Made by a program: the position numbers and the translations under genes. 64,000 bases of DNA from Bacteroidota bacterium (GTDB lineage: Bacteria > Bacteroidota > Ignavibacteria > Ignavibacteriales > Ignavibacteriaceae), in the NCBI GenBank assembly GCA_022573715.1, contig JACZTL010000004.1, forward strand, positions 62,001 to 126,000, in the 5' to 3' direction. The notes under the pieces are model-generated. The model was not told the DNA's origin and searched no databases. It saw only the letters and a list, made by a program, of their open reading frames with translations. Shown here piece by piece: positions 1-8,609 of this stretch. Position 1 is the first letter of the stretch, and each line of letters begins with the position of its first letter.

Positions 1-189
1 AAAGAAGATGCTTCAAACTTTGAAACAAGCGGCTCCTATATGACATTGATTAATAAGGTAAAGCATACATTCTCTCAGTTTTATTTATGGAAAATGTCAC
101 TTGAGAAGCAATACAATTCGCAAGTAAAAACAAGTGACGATCTAACGGTCGGAAATTACGATATAGTTACAGGACGTAATTTTTTATAG
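1..189 (+). CDS. C-terminal end of an unidentified protein (5' truncated by window)
   Basis: An open frame runs from the first base to a TAG at 187-189 and gives 62 residues. The tail is mixed polar and aromatic (for example FSQFYLWKMSLEKQ and a terminal TGRNFL), with no membrane segment or cysteine motif. I do not recognise the family from this fragment. A palindromic repeat starts immediately after the stop, as is common between genes in this genome. The start lies outside the window, so neither length nor function can be judged. The frame could be a chance opening, but natural-looking composition and a stop right before an intergenic repeat favour a real gene end. Confidence 0.5.
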   Translation, partial: KEDASNFETSGSYMTLINKVKHTFSQFYLWKMSLEKQYNSQVKTSDDLTVGNYDIVTGRNFL

Positions 190-281
190 TTGTTATATCG
201 AAGGAGGAACGACTGAGATATCTTTTCTAATAAGAAAAATGAAAGATTTCTCCTCCAGCTAATCCGAAATCGAAATGACAA
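190..281. repeat. Imperfect palindromic intergenic repeat (TGTCATTTCGA type)
   Basis: The ends TGTTATATCGA (191-201) and TCGAAATGACA (270-280) are imperfect reverse complements. Inside, GAGATATCTTT and AAAGATTTCTC form a second pair of arms, with GGAGGA and TCCTCC near them. The element lies between the first gene end and the first kinase. This layout resembles the dispersed 'gtcatttcga' palindromes of many Bacteroidota genomes (from memory of such genomes). Confidence 0.55.
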
Positions 282-317
282 TATTTTTTATGAAACTAAA
301 ATAACAGGTTTAACTTT

Positions 318-3050
318 ATGATCGGCAAAACAATTTTACATTATGAGATATTAGAACAAATTGGCGAAGGCGGAATGGGAACCGTTTACAAAGCAAAAGA
401 CACTAAACTAGACCGCTTTGTTGCACTCAAGTTTCTCCCCTCTCAACTTGCAACTACAGAAGATGAAAAAGCAAGATTTATTCAAGAGGCTAAAGCTGCT
501 TCCGCAATTAATCATCCTAATATTTGCACAATTTATGACATACAAGAAGACGAAGGGAAACTCTTTATTGTTATGGAATATATTGACGGTGTTACCCTCA
601 GAGAAAAGAAAGAAAACCTCTCAGAGAAAAGAATACTTGATATCGGTGTACAAGCAGCAGAAGGTCTTGCTGCTGCTCACGAGAAAGGTATTGTCCACCG
701 TGACATAAAACCGGAAAACATTATGATACGCAAGGACGGTATTGTTCAGATAATGGATTTCGGTTTGGCTAAACTATACACAGACAGTAATGTTTCCCGT
801 CTAACTAAAGCCGGTACAACTATGGGTACAATGGGCTATATGTCACCCGAACAAGTACAGGGTTTAGATGTTGACCACAGAAGTGATATATTCTCTTTGG
901 GTGTTGTCCTTTACGAACTCTTTTCCGGTGAATCCCCTTTTAAGGGAATGCACGAGACTGCAATAATGTATGAGATTGTTAATGTTGAAGTACCTCCTAT
1001 TGCAACAGTAAAAGCAGACATAGACCCTTTGCTTGACGGACTGATACTTGAGTGTTTGGAAAAGGACAAAGATGAAAGATGTCAATCGGCAAAGGAGCTT
1101 GCAAAGAATTTAAGGAAGATAAAGAGAGTATCAACAGGCAACAGAACAAGCAGAATGTATAATGCAAAATCGTTAGCAAAGGAACCTACTTATACTGAAA
1201 GTACTCCAGACAATTTTTATTCAAAATTAATGTATCATATTTCAAGGAATAAAATTTCGACTGCAATTATTTCTTTATTATTATTTTCAGTAATAATATT
1301 GGTATTATTGGCAATACAGAAATCTCCTGATTCTAATTTTACGGAACCAGTACGTTTTTCTTTTGATATCCCCGGTAAATCTAATCCTTTATTTTACTGG
1401 GAGAGTATGTTACAAATATCTCCCGACGGAAGATCAATAGTATATACTGACAAATCCACTTCATCTTCAATAATTAAAATTCGCAAGATAAATAATATGA
1501 TTATAAACCCTATAAGGGGTACGGAAGGTGGAGGATATCCTATTTTTGAAAATAAAAACTGGTTATCTTTTAAAAGAAATGATTTTATTATAAGAATACC
1601 GTTAACAGGAGGAGTGCCTGAAAATTCTAAATTAAGCTTTGGTCATGGGATTAGTTGGGGAACAAACGGTGAAATTGTATCAAACATAGGCTGGTCAAAA
1701 GGTCTTTTTATCCAAAACAACTTGCAAAGTAATCAAGAACGATTAACAAAAATTGATATAGCTAAAAATGAAGGTGCACATCTTTACCCATTTATTTTAC
1801 CTAATAATAAAGCAGCATTATTTACTGTCTGGTCAAAAGACGGAACATTTGATGACGCTAAAATTGGTTTAGTTAACTTGGAAACAAAAGAAAAGAAATA
1901 CCTTAACTATAATAATGTTGATTTGCAAGGCACTTTCCCTCAATTTATAAAAGCACCTTGGGGTGATTATATATTGTGGAGCAGAAGTGGAAATTTATAC
2001 GCTTCATTATTTGATTTGTCCGATTTAACTGTTACAGGTCCAGAAATAGAAATACTAACTGGAATATCTGTAAATTCTCAAAGCGGAAATGCTGCTTATT
2101 CTGTAAGCAATGCTAACAATGGTACTATAGCCTTTATTCCGGGCAAACTTGATACTGCGAAAAATTATTTAGTATGGATTGATAAAAAAGGTAATGAGAA
2201 AAAAGTAATTTCAAGAAGCGGACCCTATATAATACCATCAGTTTCAAATGACGGCAGGGCTTTAGTAATATTAGCAAGTTCTGTTTATAAAATAGGACTA
2301 ATTAATTTTAAAGATGATAAAGTTGATTTAATCTTTTCAGCAGGTGATAATACAAACCCCCGTATTACACCTGATGGGAAAAGCTTTGTTTTTGTTTCAA
2401 ATTTTAAAAACGGGAAATACAATGTTTATCTGAGTAGAATGGACGGCATTGGAGGGACAAAAGAAATTGTTACTACTGAAGAGGGATACCCAGAAATATC
2501 AAATCTTTCACCTGATGGATCAAAAATACTTTATATCCCGACTTATGGCATTTATAAATATAAAATTTTAATAAAAGATATAAAAAGTGAATTGCCGCCT
2601 AAATTATTATTTAAAACAGAAGCCAATATAAAGAATCCTTCCTTTTCTCCTGATGGAAAATTTATTGCTTACATATCTGATGAAATTGGAGGAAAATTCA
2701 AAGTATTCATACGACCTTTCCCTATTAATAATTCTAAATTACAGATTTCTAGAGATGAAGGATTGTACCCTCAGTGGTCTATAGACGGAACTGAGATTTA
2801 TTACAGAACTTACGATAAAATTTTTGCTAATAGGATTCAGAAAAAACCTAAATTAAAAGTTCTATCAAAGAGATTAGTTTACAATTCTTTACCAGTTTCT
2901 CATCTATATGATCAGCAGGATTTTGCTGTTGCCCCTGGCGGTCGTATTCTTTTACTGAAAAGTGCAGTAGATAAGTCAAACCCGATTAAAATAAATGTTA
3001 TATTAAACTGGTTTACAGAAATAAAAAAGAAACTTAAAAATGAAAATTAA
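318..3050 (+). CDS. Membrane serine/threonine protein kinase with TolB-like beta-propeller
   Basis: This 910-residue protein has three parts. Residues 8-270 are a Hanks-type kinase domain with a Gly-rich loop GEGGMG (16-21), catalytic-site Lys38 (VALKF), HRDIKPEN (Asp129), DFG (147-149) and a SPE motif near 176. A single hydrophobic helix lies at about 313-333. The rest is an extracytoplasmic region with repeated 'SPDG'-type blades (ISPDGRS, ITPDGKS, LSPDGSK, FSPDGKF), typical of TolB/WD40-like propellers. All catalytic residues are present, so it should be active, sensing through the propeller and phosphorylating cytoplasmic targets. It is the first of three kinases on the strand that share the N-terminus MIGKTI; the next starts 46 bases downstream. 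No clear Shine-Dalgarno sequence precedes the ATG. The ligand and substrates are unknown. Confidence 0.9.
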   Translation: MIGKTILHYEILEQIGEGGMGTVYKAKDTKLDRFVALKFLPSQLATTEDEKARFIQEAKAASAINHPNICTIYDIQEDEGKLFIVMEYIDGVTLREKKENLSEKRILDIGVQAAEGLAAAHEKGIVHRDIKPENIMIRKDGIVQIMDFGLAKLYTDSNVSRLTKAGTTMGTMGYMSPEQVQGLDVDHRSDIFSLGVVLYELFSGESPFKGMHETAIMYEIVNVEVPPIATVKADIDPLLDGLILECLEKDKDERCQSAKELAKNLRKIKRVSTGNRTSRMYNAKSLAKEPTYTESTPDNFYSKLMYHISRNKISTAIISLLLFSVIILVLLAIQKSPDSNFTEPVRFSFDIPGKSNPLFYWESMLQISPDGRSIVYTDKSTSSSIIKIRKINNMIINPIRGTEGGGYPIFENKNWLSFKRNDFIIRIPLTGGVPENSKLSFGHGISWGTNGEIVSNIGWSKGLFIQNNLQSNQERLTKIDIAKNEGAHLYPFILPNNKAALFTVWSKDGTFDDAKIGLVNLETKEKKYLNYNNVDLQGTFPQFIKAPWGDYILWSRSGNLYASLFDLSDLTVTGPEIEILTGISVNSQSGNAAYSVSNANNGTIAFIPGKLDTAKNYLVWIDKKGNEKKVISRSGPYIIPSVSNDGRALVILASSVYKIGLINFKDDKVDLIFSAGDNTNPRITPDGKSFVFVSNFKNGKYNVYLSRMDGIGGTKEIVTTEEGYPEISNLSPDGSKILYIPTYGIYKYKILIKDIKSELPPKLLFKTEANIKNPSFSPDGKFIAYISDEIGGKFKVFIRPFPINNSKLQISRDEGLYPQWSIDGTEIYYRTYDKIFANRIQKKPKLKVLSKRLVYNSLPVSHLYDQQDFAVAPGGRILLLKSAVDKSNPIKINVILNWFTEIKKKLKNEN

Positions 3051-3096
3051 AAGAACTATTGGTTACAATGCTGATAATAATCTTTGGAGAAAATAA

Positions 3097-5790
3097 ATGA
3101 TTGGTAAAACGATATTGCACTACGAGATAATTAAGAAATTAGGCGAAGGTGGAATGGGCGTTGTGTATCTAGCAAAAGATACAAAGTTGGACAGAAATGT
3201 TGCACTAAAATTTCTTCCTGCTCATTCTCTTTCAAACCAGGAAGTTAAAGACAGATTTATACGTGAGGCAAAAGCTGCTGCATCTCTTAATCATACTAAC
3301 ATTGCACATATTTATGAGATTAATGAGAATACCGAACCTGATGGAAGCAAGCAGATGTTTATTGCAATGGAATATATTGAAGGGAAAACACTTGAGGAGA
3401 TACTGCAAGCCAATGGAGGGACTCCCCTGCCCATAAAAATCGCTATTAAATATATAATTCAAATAGCAGAAGGAATGCAGACAGCCCACGAAAATGGAAT
3501 TGTTCACCGTGATATTAAAACTGCAAACATTATGGTAAATGATAAAGACCAAATCAAAATTATGGATTTCGGTCTTGCAAAGTTAACTGGAGGAACAAAA
3601 GTTACAAAACTGGGCACTACAATGGGAACTGTTGCTTATATGTCACCAGAACAGGCAAACGGAGAAAAAGTTGACAATCGTACTGATATATGGTCACTTG
3701 GTGTTGTAATGTATGAAATGATCTGCGGACAACTTCCTTTCAGAAATGATTACGAACAAGGACTTCTTTACTCTATTTTGAACGAAGAACCAGAACCATT
3801 GACAGCAATGCGAACAGGTGTTCCCATCTTACTGGATGATATAATCAGAAAAGCTCTGGCAAAAGATCCCTCTATGCGTTATCAGCACGTAGATCAAATT
3901 CCGGCGGACTTAAAAACTATTGAAATTAAAACAGGTAATGTTACAAGAATTTCATCAAAAACACAGATTAGAAAAATTGAACCATCTTCAACTAAAAATA
4001 ATTATAAATTATTATTTGGTATTGAATCGGTTATTGCAACATTAACAATTTTAGTTTTATTATGGTTCTTATTATTCAATAAAAGTATCAACAACAATAA
4101 TGATGTTTCGTATCTTAATATTGATTTGTCTAATTCTACAACTAATCAATTAGTTAAAAGTGATGTAGCTTCATTTTCATTATCCCCGGATAGCAAAAAT
4201 CTTGTTTTTGCAACAATAGATAAAGGAATTACAATACTTAATTTGAGAAAAATCAATAGTTTTGAATCGGTTAAAATAGATGGAACTGAAAATGCTAGAT
4301 CTCCATTTATTTCACCTGATAGTAAATGGATAGGTTTTGTAGCAAATGGGAAATTAAAAAGAGTTCCAATTAATGGTGGCGTTGTAGAAATACTAACAGA
4401 TGCAATAGCTTTCAGAGGCGCCAGTTGGGGGCCGGATAATAAAATTATTTTTTCTCCACTTTACACTAGTGGACTTTATTCATATTCTGTTGGTGATGGA
4501 AAGTTAACTAAAGTCACAATTTTAGATAGCACAAAAAATGAAAGAACTCACCGATGGCCTCAAGTATTACCTGGTGGTGAATTTGTTCTGTTTACTGTTG
4601 GAACATTGGATAATCCCAATTCTTACGTTGACGCTTCCTTAGTTATTCAATCTTTACAAACAGGTAAACGACATATCCTTAATATTAAAGGAGAGATGGC
4701 AAGGTATATTGAACCTGGAATTCTTCTTGTAACAAAAAAAGGGAAAATTTTAGCTGCACCATTTGATTTAACTAAATTTAAAATTACTAATTTTCCTCTA
4801 ACTGTATTAAATAATGTTGACGGTGAACCTGGAAGTGGTTTTTCAAATTATAATATATCAAATACAGGCAATATTGTTTATTTGGAAGGTACTAGAGATC
4901 AAAATCTTAATCTAGTTTGGAAGGATAGGGGTGGTAATATTAAACCAATTTTATTAAAAAGTAATCAATATTCTATGCCACGTATATCTCCGGATGGTAA
5001 AAAACTTGCAATATTAATAGGTAGATCATATCAAGGTAATATTTGGTTATATGATTTTAAAACAAAAATTTTAAATAAATTTACATTTAATAACACTGTA
5101 ACAACCCCTATTTGGGCGCCTGACAGCAAAGGTATATATTATATTTCTGAGGAAAAAGGATTTGTACATATAAAATATAAATCAGTAGTCGGTAACTTAT
5201 CTGATGTTCCAATTTATAAGAAAAAAAATTCCGTAATATTTCTTCACTCCATTTCAAATGATAAAAAATATATTATTTTATCTAGCCAGGGCATAAATTC
5301 TGAAGGAAATCTTATTGTATTGAATTTAAAAACAAAAAAAGAATTTATTAAAAAATCAAAGTTCCTTGAATATGAAGGTTCTATTTCTCCAAATAATAAA
5401 TATTTGGTATATATGTCTAATGAAACCGGAAAATTTGAAGTTTATGTAACAACATTCCCAAAATTCAAAAGTAAATGGCAGATATCAAACGGTGGAGGGA
5501 ATTTCCCAAGTTGGAATAAAGATGGTAAAGAACTTTTGTATATATCACCAAGTGGAAAATTAATATCTGTGCCTGTTAAAACTAACTCTGAATTTGTCGC
5601 AGGAAAACCTAAAGAATTGTTAGATGTAACAGGATATTATTTCCCGAATAATGCTATCAATAATTATGATATTACACCTGACGGAAAGAGATTTATATTT
5701 ATAAAAAGTTCGAATAATTTTTCAAAACAAAAGACACTTAATATAATTTTAAATTGGAAAAAAGAATTATTGGAAAAAATTGGACAATGA
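3097..5790 (+). CDS. Membrane serine/threonine protein kinase with TolB-like beta-propeller (paralogue 2)
   Basis: This 897-residue paralogue of the preceding kinase has the same order: kinase domain (GEGGMG at 16-21, Lys38, HRDIKTAN with Asp139, DFG 157-159, SPEQ near 183), a transmembrane helix at about 304-327, and a propeller with repeated SPD/SPDGK blades (LSPDSKN, ISPDSKW, ISPDGKK, APDSKG). The HRD segment reads KTAN rather than KPEN, a common tolerated variant. GGAG lies 8 bases before the ATG. The 46-base gap to the upstream kinase suggests a tandem duplication and probable co-transcription. The propellers are clearly more divergent than the kinase domains, which suggests different inputs. 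A long palindromic repeat begins 5 bases after the stop. Confidence 0.9.
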   Translation: MIGKTILHYEIIKKLGEGGMGVVYLAKDTKLDRNVALKFLPAHSLSNQEVKDRFIREAKAAASLNHTNIAHIYEINENTEPDGSKQMFIAMEYIEGKTLEEILQANGGTPLPIKIAIKYIIQIAEGMQTAHENGIVHRDIKTANIMVNDKDQIKIMDFGLAKLTGGTKVTKLGTTMGTVAYMSPEQANGEKVDNRTDIWSLGVVMYEMICGQLPFRNDYEQGLLYSILNEEPEPLTAMRTGVPILLDDIIRKALAKDPSMRYQHVDQIPADLKTIEIKTGNVTRISSKTQIRKIEPSSTKNNYKLLFGIESVIATLTILVLLWFLLFNKSINNNNDVSYLNIDLSNSTTNQLVKSDVASFSLSPDSKNLVFATIDKGITILNLRKINSFESVKIDGTENARSPFISPDSKWIGFVANGKLKRVPINGGVVEILTDAIAFRGASWGPDNKIIFSPLYTSGLYSYSVGDGKLTKVTILDSTKNERTHRWPQVLPGGEFVLFTVGTLDNPNSYVDASLVIQSLQTGKRHILNIKGEMARYIEPGILLVTKKGKILAAPFDLTKFKITNFPLTVLNNVDGEPGSGFSNYNISNTGNIVYLEGTRDQNLNLVWKDRGGNIKPILLKSNQYSMPRISPDGKKLAILIGRSYQGNIWLYDFKTKILNKFTFNNTVTTPIWAPDSKGIYYISEEKGFVHIKYKSVVGNLSDVPIYKKKNSVIFLHSISNDKKYIILSSQGINSEGNLIVLNLKTKKEFIKKSKFLEYEGSISPNNKYLVYMSNETGKFEVYVTTFPKFKSKWQISNGGGNFPSWNKDGKELLYISPSGKLISVPVKTNSEFVAGKPKELLDVTGYYFPNNAINNYDITPDGKRFIFIKSSNNFSKQKTLNIILNWKKELLEKIGQ

Positions 5791-5794
5791 TACT

Positions 5795-5921
5795 TGTCAT
5801 TCCGGTCAAACTAAGTCCACCTTCCGGAGTACAATGTACGACGGAAAGGTGCTGCACCGGAATCTCATTAATGAAATATTTATTGTAAATAAAGGAGATT
5901 CAGTTATACAACGGAATGACA
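5795..5921. repeat. Long palindromic intergenic repeat (TGTCATTCCG ends)
   Basis: TGTCATTCCG (5795-5804) and CGGAATGACA (5912-5921) are exact reverse complements and bound the element. Inside are a second arm pair (GGAATCTC with GGAGATTC) and a nested hairpin CACCTTCCG/CGGAAAGGTG. This matches the general 'gtcattccgg...gaatctc' repeat style seen in many environmental bacteria. It separates the second kinase from the small protein that follows. Confidence 0.7.
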
Positions 5922-5951
5922 AAATAATTAAGAAATAAAATAATTATATAA

Positions 5952-6290
5952 ATGAAATTATTACTAAAAAATATTGTGGAGCAAAGCAATAAACTTCCTC
6001 AAATAAGAAAGAGTGAAGTTAATCCTGGTGATTTTTTGTTTGTAAAGACTAAAAACTCAACCTATAAAATTAAAGTTGGAAAGAACGGATTTTATTTTGT
6101 TTCCGGCGGCTGGTTTGAAAAGAACAATCTATCAGAAGTAAGAACAACAATAATCGGCTGTACTTGGGGCGGCAGTATAATTAAGACAAACGTTGTAGCT
6201 GCCTGTGGTTTGTTTCTTGAATTCGGCAATAAATTAAAGACAAGCAGAATTAAAAAAATATTTATTCTGCCAAGTTGTTCTATGAATTAA
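5952..6290 (+). CDS. Small conserved-looking protein between kinase genes
   Basis: The 112-residue product has no signal peptide, membrane helix or metal motif. It looks like a small globular beta domain: a VNPGDFLFVKTKNS segment, then a FVSGGWF element, a TTIIGCTWGGS turn and two conserved-looking cysteines (GCTWGG and VAACGLF). I recall similar PGD...SGGWF...GCTWGGS proteins from other bacteria as unnamed hypotheticals, but cannot name a family. It sits between two serine/threonine kinase genes on the same strand, 156 bases before the third, so a role as kinase partner or substrate is possible but unproven. There is no obvious ribosome binding site. The ORF is compositionally normal and probably real. 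Confidence 0.6.
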   Translation: MKLLLKNIVEQSNKLPQIRKSEVNPGDFLFVKTKNSTYKIKVGKNGFYFVSGGWFEKNNLSEVRTTIIGCTWGGSIIKTNVVAACGLFLEFGNKLKTSRIKKIFILPSCSMN

Positions 6291-6445
6291 AATAATAATT
6301 TGAAATTCTGAGTCCATCACTTTCAGGACAGTGGATATTAAAAACTAATTATTAAAAATTTATTTTAATTGCTGTTAAAAGTAAAAAAGATTTATGCCTT
6401 GTTGATATCAGATAAAAATATCAATTAAAATATTGGATTTAATTT

Positions 6446-8566
6446 ATGATCGGTAAAACAATATCACATTACAAGATTATAGAAAAGATTGGCAGTGGAG
6501 GAATGGGTGTGGTCTATAAAGCAGAAGACTCCAACTTAGACCGAACAGTTGCTCTAAAATTTTTACCCTCACATCTTCATTTAGATAAAGATTCTGAACA
6601 ACGTTTTATTTCTGAAGCCAAAGCTGCTTCAACTTTTGATCATCCAAACATCTGTACTATTTATGAAATTGATAAAACTGATGATAATCAATTATTCATT
6701 GCTATGGCGTACTATGAAGGTGAAACATTAAAAAAGAAATTAGAAAATGGTCCGACAAAAGTTGATGAAGCGGTAGATATTGCGAGTCAGGTTGCAGAGG
6801 GATTAAGCCTGGCACATAAAAAAGGTATTGTCCATCGTGATATAAAACCGGCGAATATTTTTATTACTAATGATAACATTATAAAAATATTAGATTTCGG
6901 TTTGGCTAAAGTAAGCTCGCAGGTGCAGATCACTAAAACGGGGACGACGATGGGGACAATTGCGTATATGTCGCCCGAACAAGTCAAAGGTGAAAAAGTT
7001 GACTATCTATCTGATATTTGGTCGCTGGGCGTTGTTATTTACGAAATGTTAACGGGGACAATTCCATTCAAAGGAGAATATGAGGCTGCTATAATTTACG
7101 AACTGTTGAACACAGAACCCGATGCTATTCATCAATACCGAACAGATGTGCCGGATAATCTTCTTTTGTTGCTGCCGAAATTATTAAAAAAAGATAGTAA
7201 AAGCAGGATTAGTTCAATAGACTCAGTTATAGAAGAACTGAAACAAAAGCAATCATCTCTTTCCGAAAATACCGATGATAAATCAATAGCCGTTCTTTAT
7301 TTTGATAATATGAGCCCGGATAAAGAAAATGAGTATTTCTGTGCCGGTATTACCGAAGATATTATTATCGATCTCTCCAAAATCCAAGAACTTAAAGTAA
7401 TTCCGCGTTCTGACGTTTTTCCTTTCCGCAAAAAGGAAGTTAATTCCAGAAAAGTTGGAGAGATACTAGGTGTAAAACATATTCTTGTAGGAAGTGTACG
7501 TAAAGCAGGGCAGCAAATCCGGGTTACCGCACAATTAATTGATGTTCAAACTGGTTTCCAAATTTGGGCGGAACGATATGACCGTCTACTAGAGGATATA
7601 TTTGAACTCCAGGCTGAAGTTTCTCAACAAATAGCCAACTCATTAAAAGTTTCACTTTCAGATTCTGAGAGAGAATCTTTAGCTCAAAAGCCAACCGATG
7701 ATTTGCGTGCCTACGATTTTTATATGCGCGGTAGTAATTTATTAACAGCTGGTGGAAAAAAGAACAACGAATGTGCGATTAAAATGTTTGAGCATGCCCT
7801 TTCCATAGATCAAAACTATTCATTGGCATATGTGGCACTCGCCGAAGCATACACCTTTCAATACATGTTTTATGATGGTAATCAAAAATGGTTGGGAAAA
7901 ATTATTTCAGCTATTGAGAAGGCTCTTGAACTTGACCCCAATTTGAATGAGGTTGAAATTGCAAAAGGAATGGTTTTCTATCATCAGAAGAGATTTTCAG
8001 ATGCTAAACGAATTTTTAAAAATTTTCTAAAAATAAAGAAGGACAACTATCAGGCTCATTACTGGCTGGGTGTGATTGGAGAGATTACAAATGATTATGA
8101 TGGAGCAATAATTCACTTCAAACGAGCGGCACAAATTAAGCCTTACAGTGAAGAGCCATGGTTGCACTTGCATATGATAAGTACAAGAAAAGGAGATATT
8201 AAATCAGCGAGATTTTATGGTGATAATATGCTGAGACTAATAGAAAGAAAATTGAGTGTAAATGCAAAAGATGCCATTGCATTGAGCAGGTCAGCATCCT
8301 ACAAAGCATTTTTGGGAGATAAAATATCAGCTTCAAGTGGTATAAAAAAGGTCCTTGAAATTGCACCTAATGATGGGCTCGCTCTTTACAATTGTGCGTG
8401 TACTTATGCGTTGATGAATAAAAAAGAAGAAGCATTTGAATTATTACAGAAGGTGATAAGAATAGGTTATAAAAATATTATTGAATGGATAGAAAATGAC
8501 CCCGATTTTGAAGCATTCCGGGATGATCCTTATTTTAAAGATATTTTAGCCAAAGCGGGTGAATAA
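6446..8566 (+). CDS. Cytoplasmic serine/threonine kinase with FlgO/TolB-like domain and TPR repeats
   Basis: This 706-residue protein starts like the two upstream kinases (MIGKTI) and has a complete kinase domain: GSGGMG (16-21), Lys38, HRDIKPAN (Asp132), DFG (150-152) and SPEQ. In place of a membrane helix it has, at about 279-385, an IAVLYFDNMS...GITEDI...VGSVRKAGQQIRVTAQL...GFQIWAERYD region. This resembles the FlgO / 'TolB N-terminal-like' domain often seen between a kinase or cyclase domain and TPRs. From about 420 to the end it is TPR-like helical repeats (for example AYVALAEAYTFQ, ALYNCACTYALM). It is therefore probably soluble and scaffolding, unlike its neighbours. GGAT rather than a clear SD precedes the start. 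Confidence 0.9.
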   Translation: MIGKTISHYKIIEKIGSGGMGVVYKAEDSNLDRTVALKFLPSHLHLDKDSEQRFISEAKAASTFDHPNICTIYEIDKTDDNQLFIAMAYYEGETLKKKLENGPTKVDEAVDIASQVAEGLSLAHKKGIVHRDIKPANIFITNDNIIKILDFGLAKVSSQVQITKTGTTMGTIAYMSPEQVKGEKVDYLSDIWSLGVVIYEMLTGTIPFKGEYEAAIIYELLNTEPDAIHQYRTDVPDNLLLLLPKLLKKDSKSRISSIDSVIEELKQKQSSLSENTDDKSIAVLYFDNMSPDKENEYFCAGITEDIIIDLSKIQELKVIPRSDVFPFRKKEVNSRKVGEILGVKHILVGSVRKAGQQIRVTAQLIDVQTGFQIWAERYDRLLEDIFELQAEVSQQIANSLKVSLSDSERESLAQKPTDDLRAYDFYMRGSNLLTAGGKKNNECAIKMFEHALSIDQNYSLAYVALAEAYTFQYMFYDGNQKWLGKIISAIEKALELDPNLNEVEIAKGMVFYHQKRFSDAKRIFKNFLKIKKDNYQAHYWLGVIGEITNDYDGAIIHFKRAAQIKPYSEEPWLHLHMISTRKGDIKSARFYGDNMLRLIERKLSVNAKDAIALSRSASYKAFLGDKISASSGIKKVLEIAPNDGLALYNCACTYALMNKKEEAFELLQKVIRIGYKNIIEWIENDPDFEAFRDDPYFKDILAKAGE

Positions 8567-8609
8567 TAATTTTGATTGGTATAATTAAAGAAACTGATAT
8601 TTTTTAATT

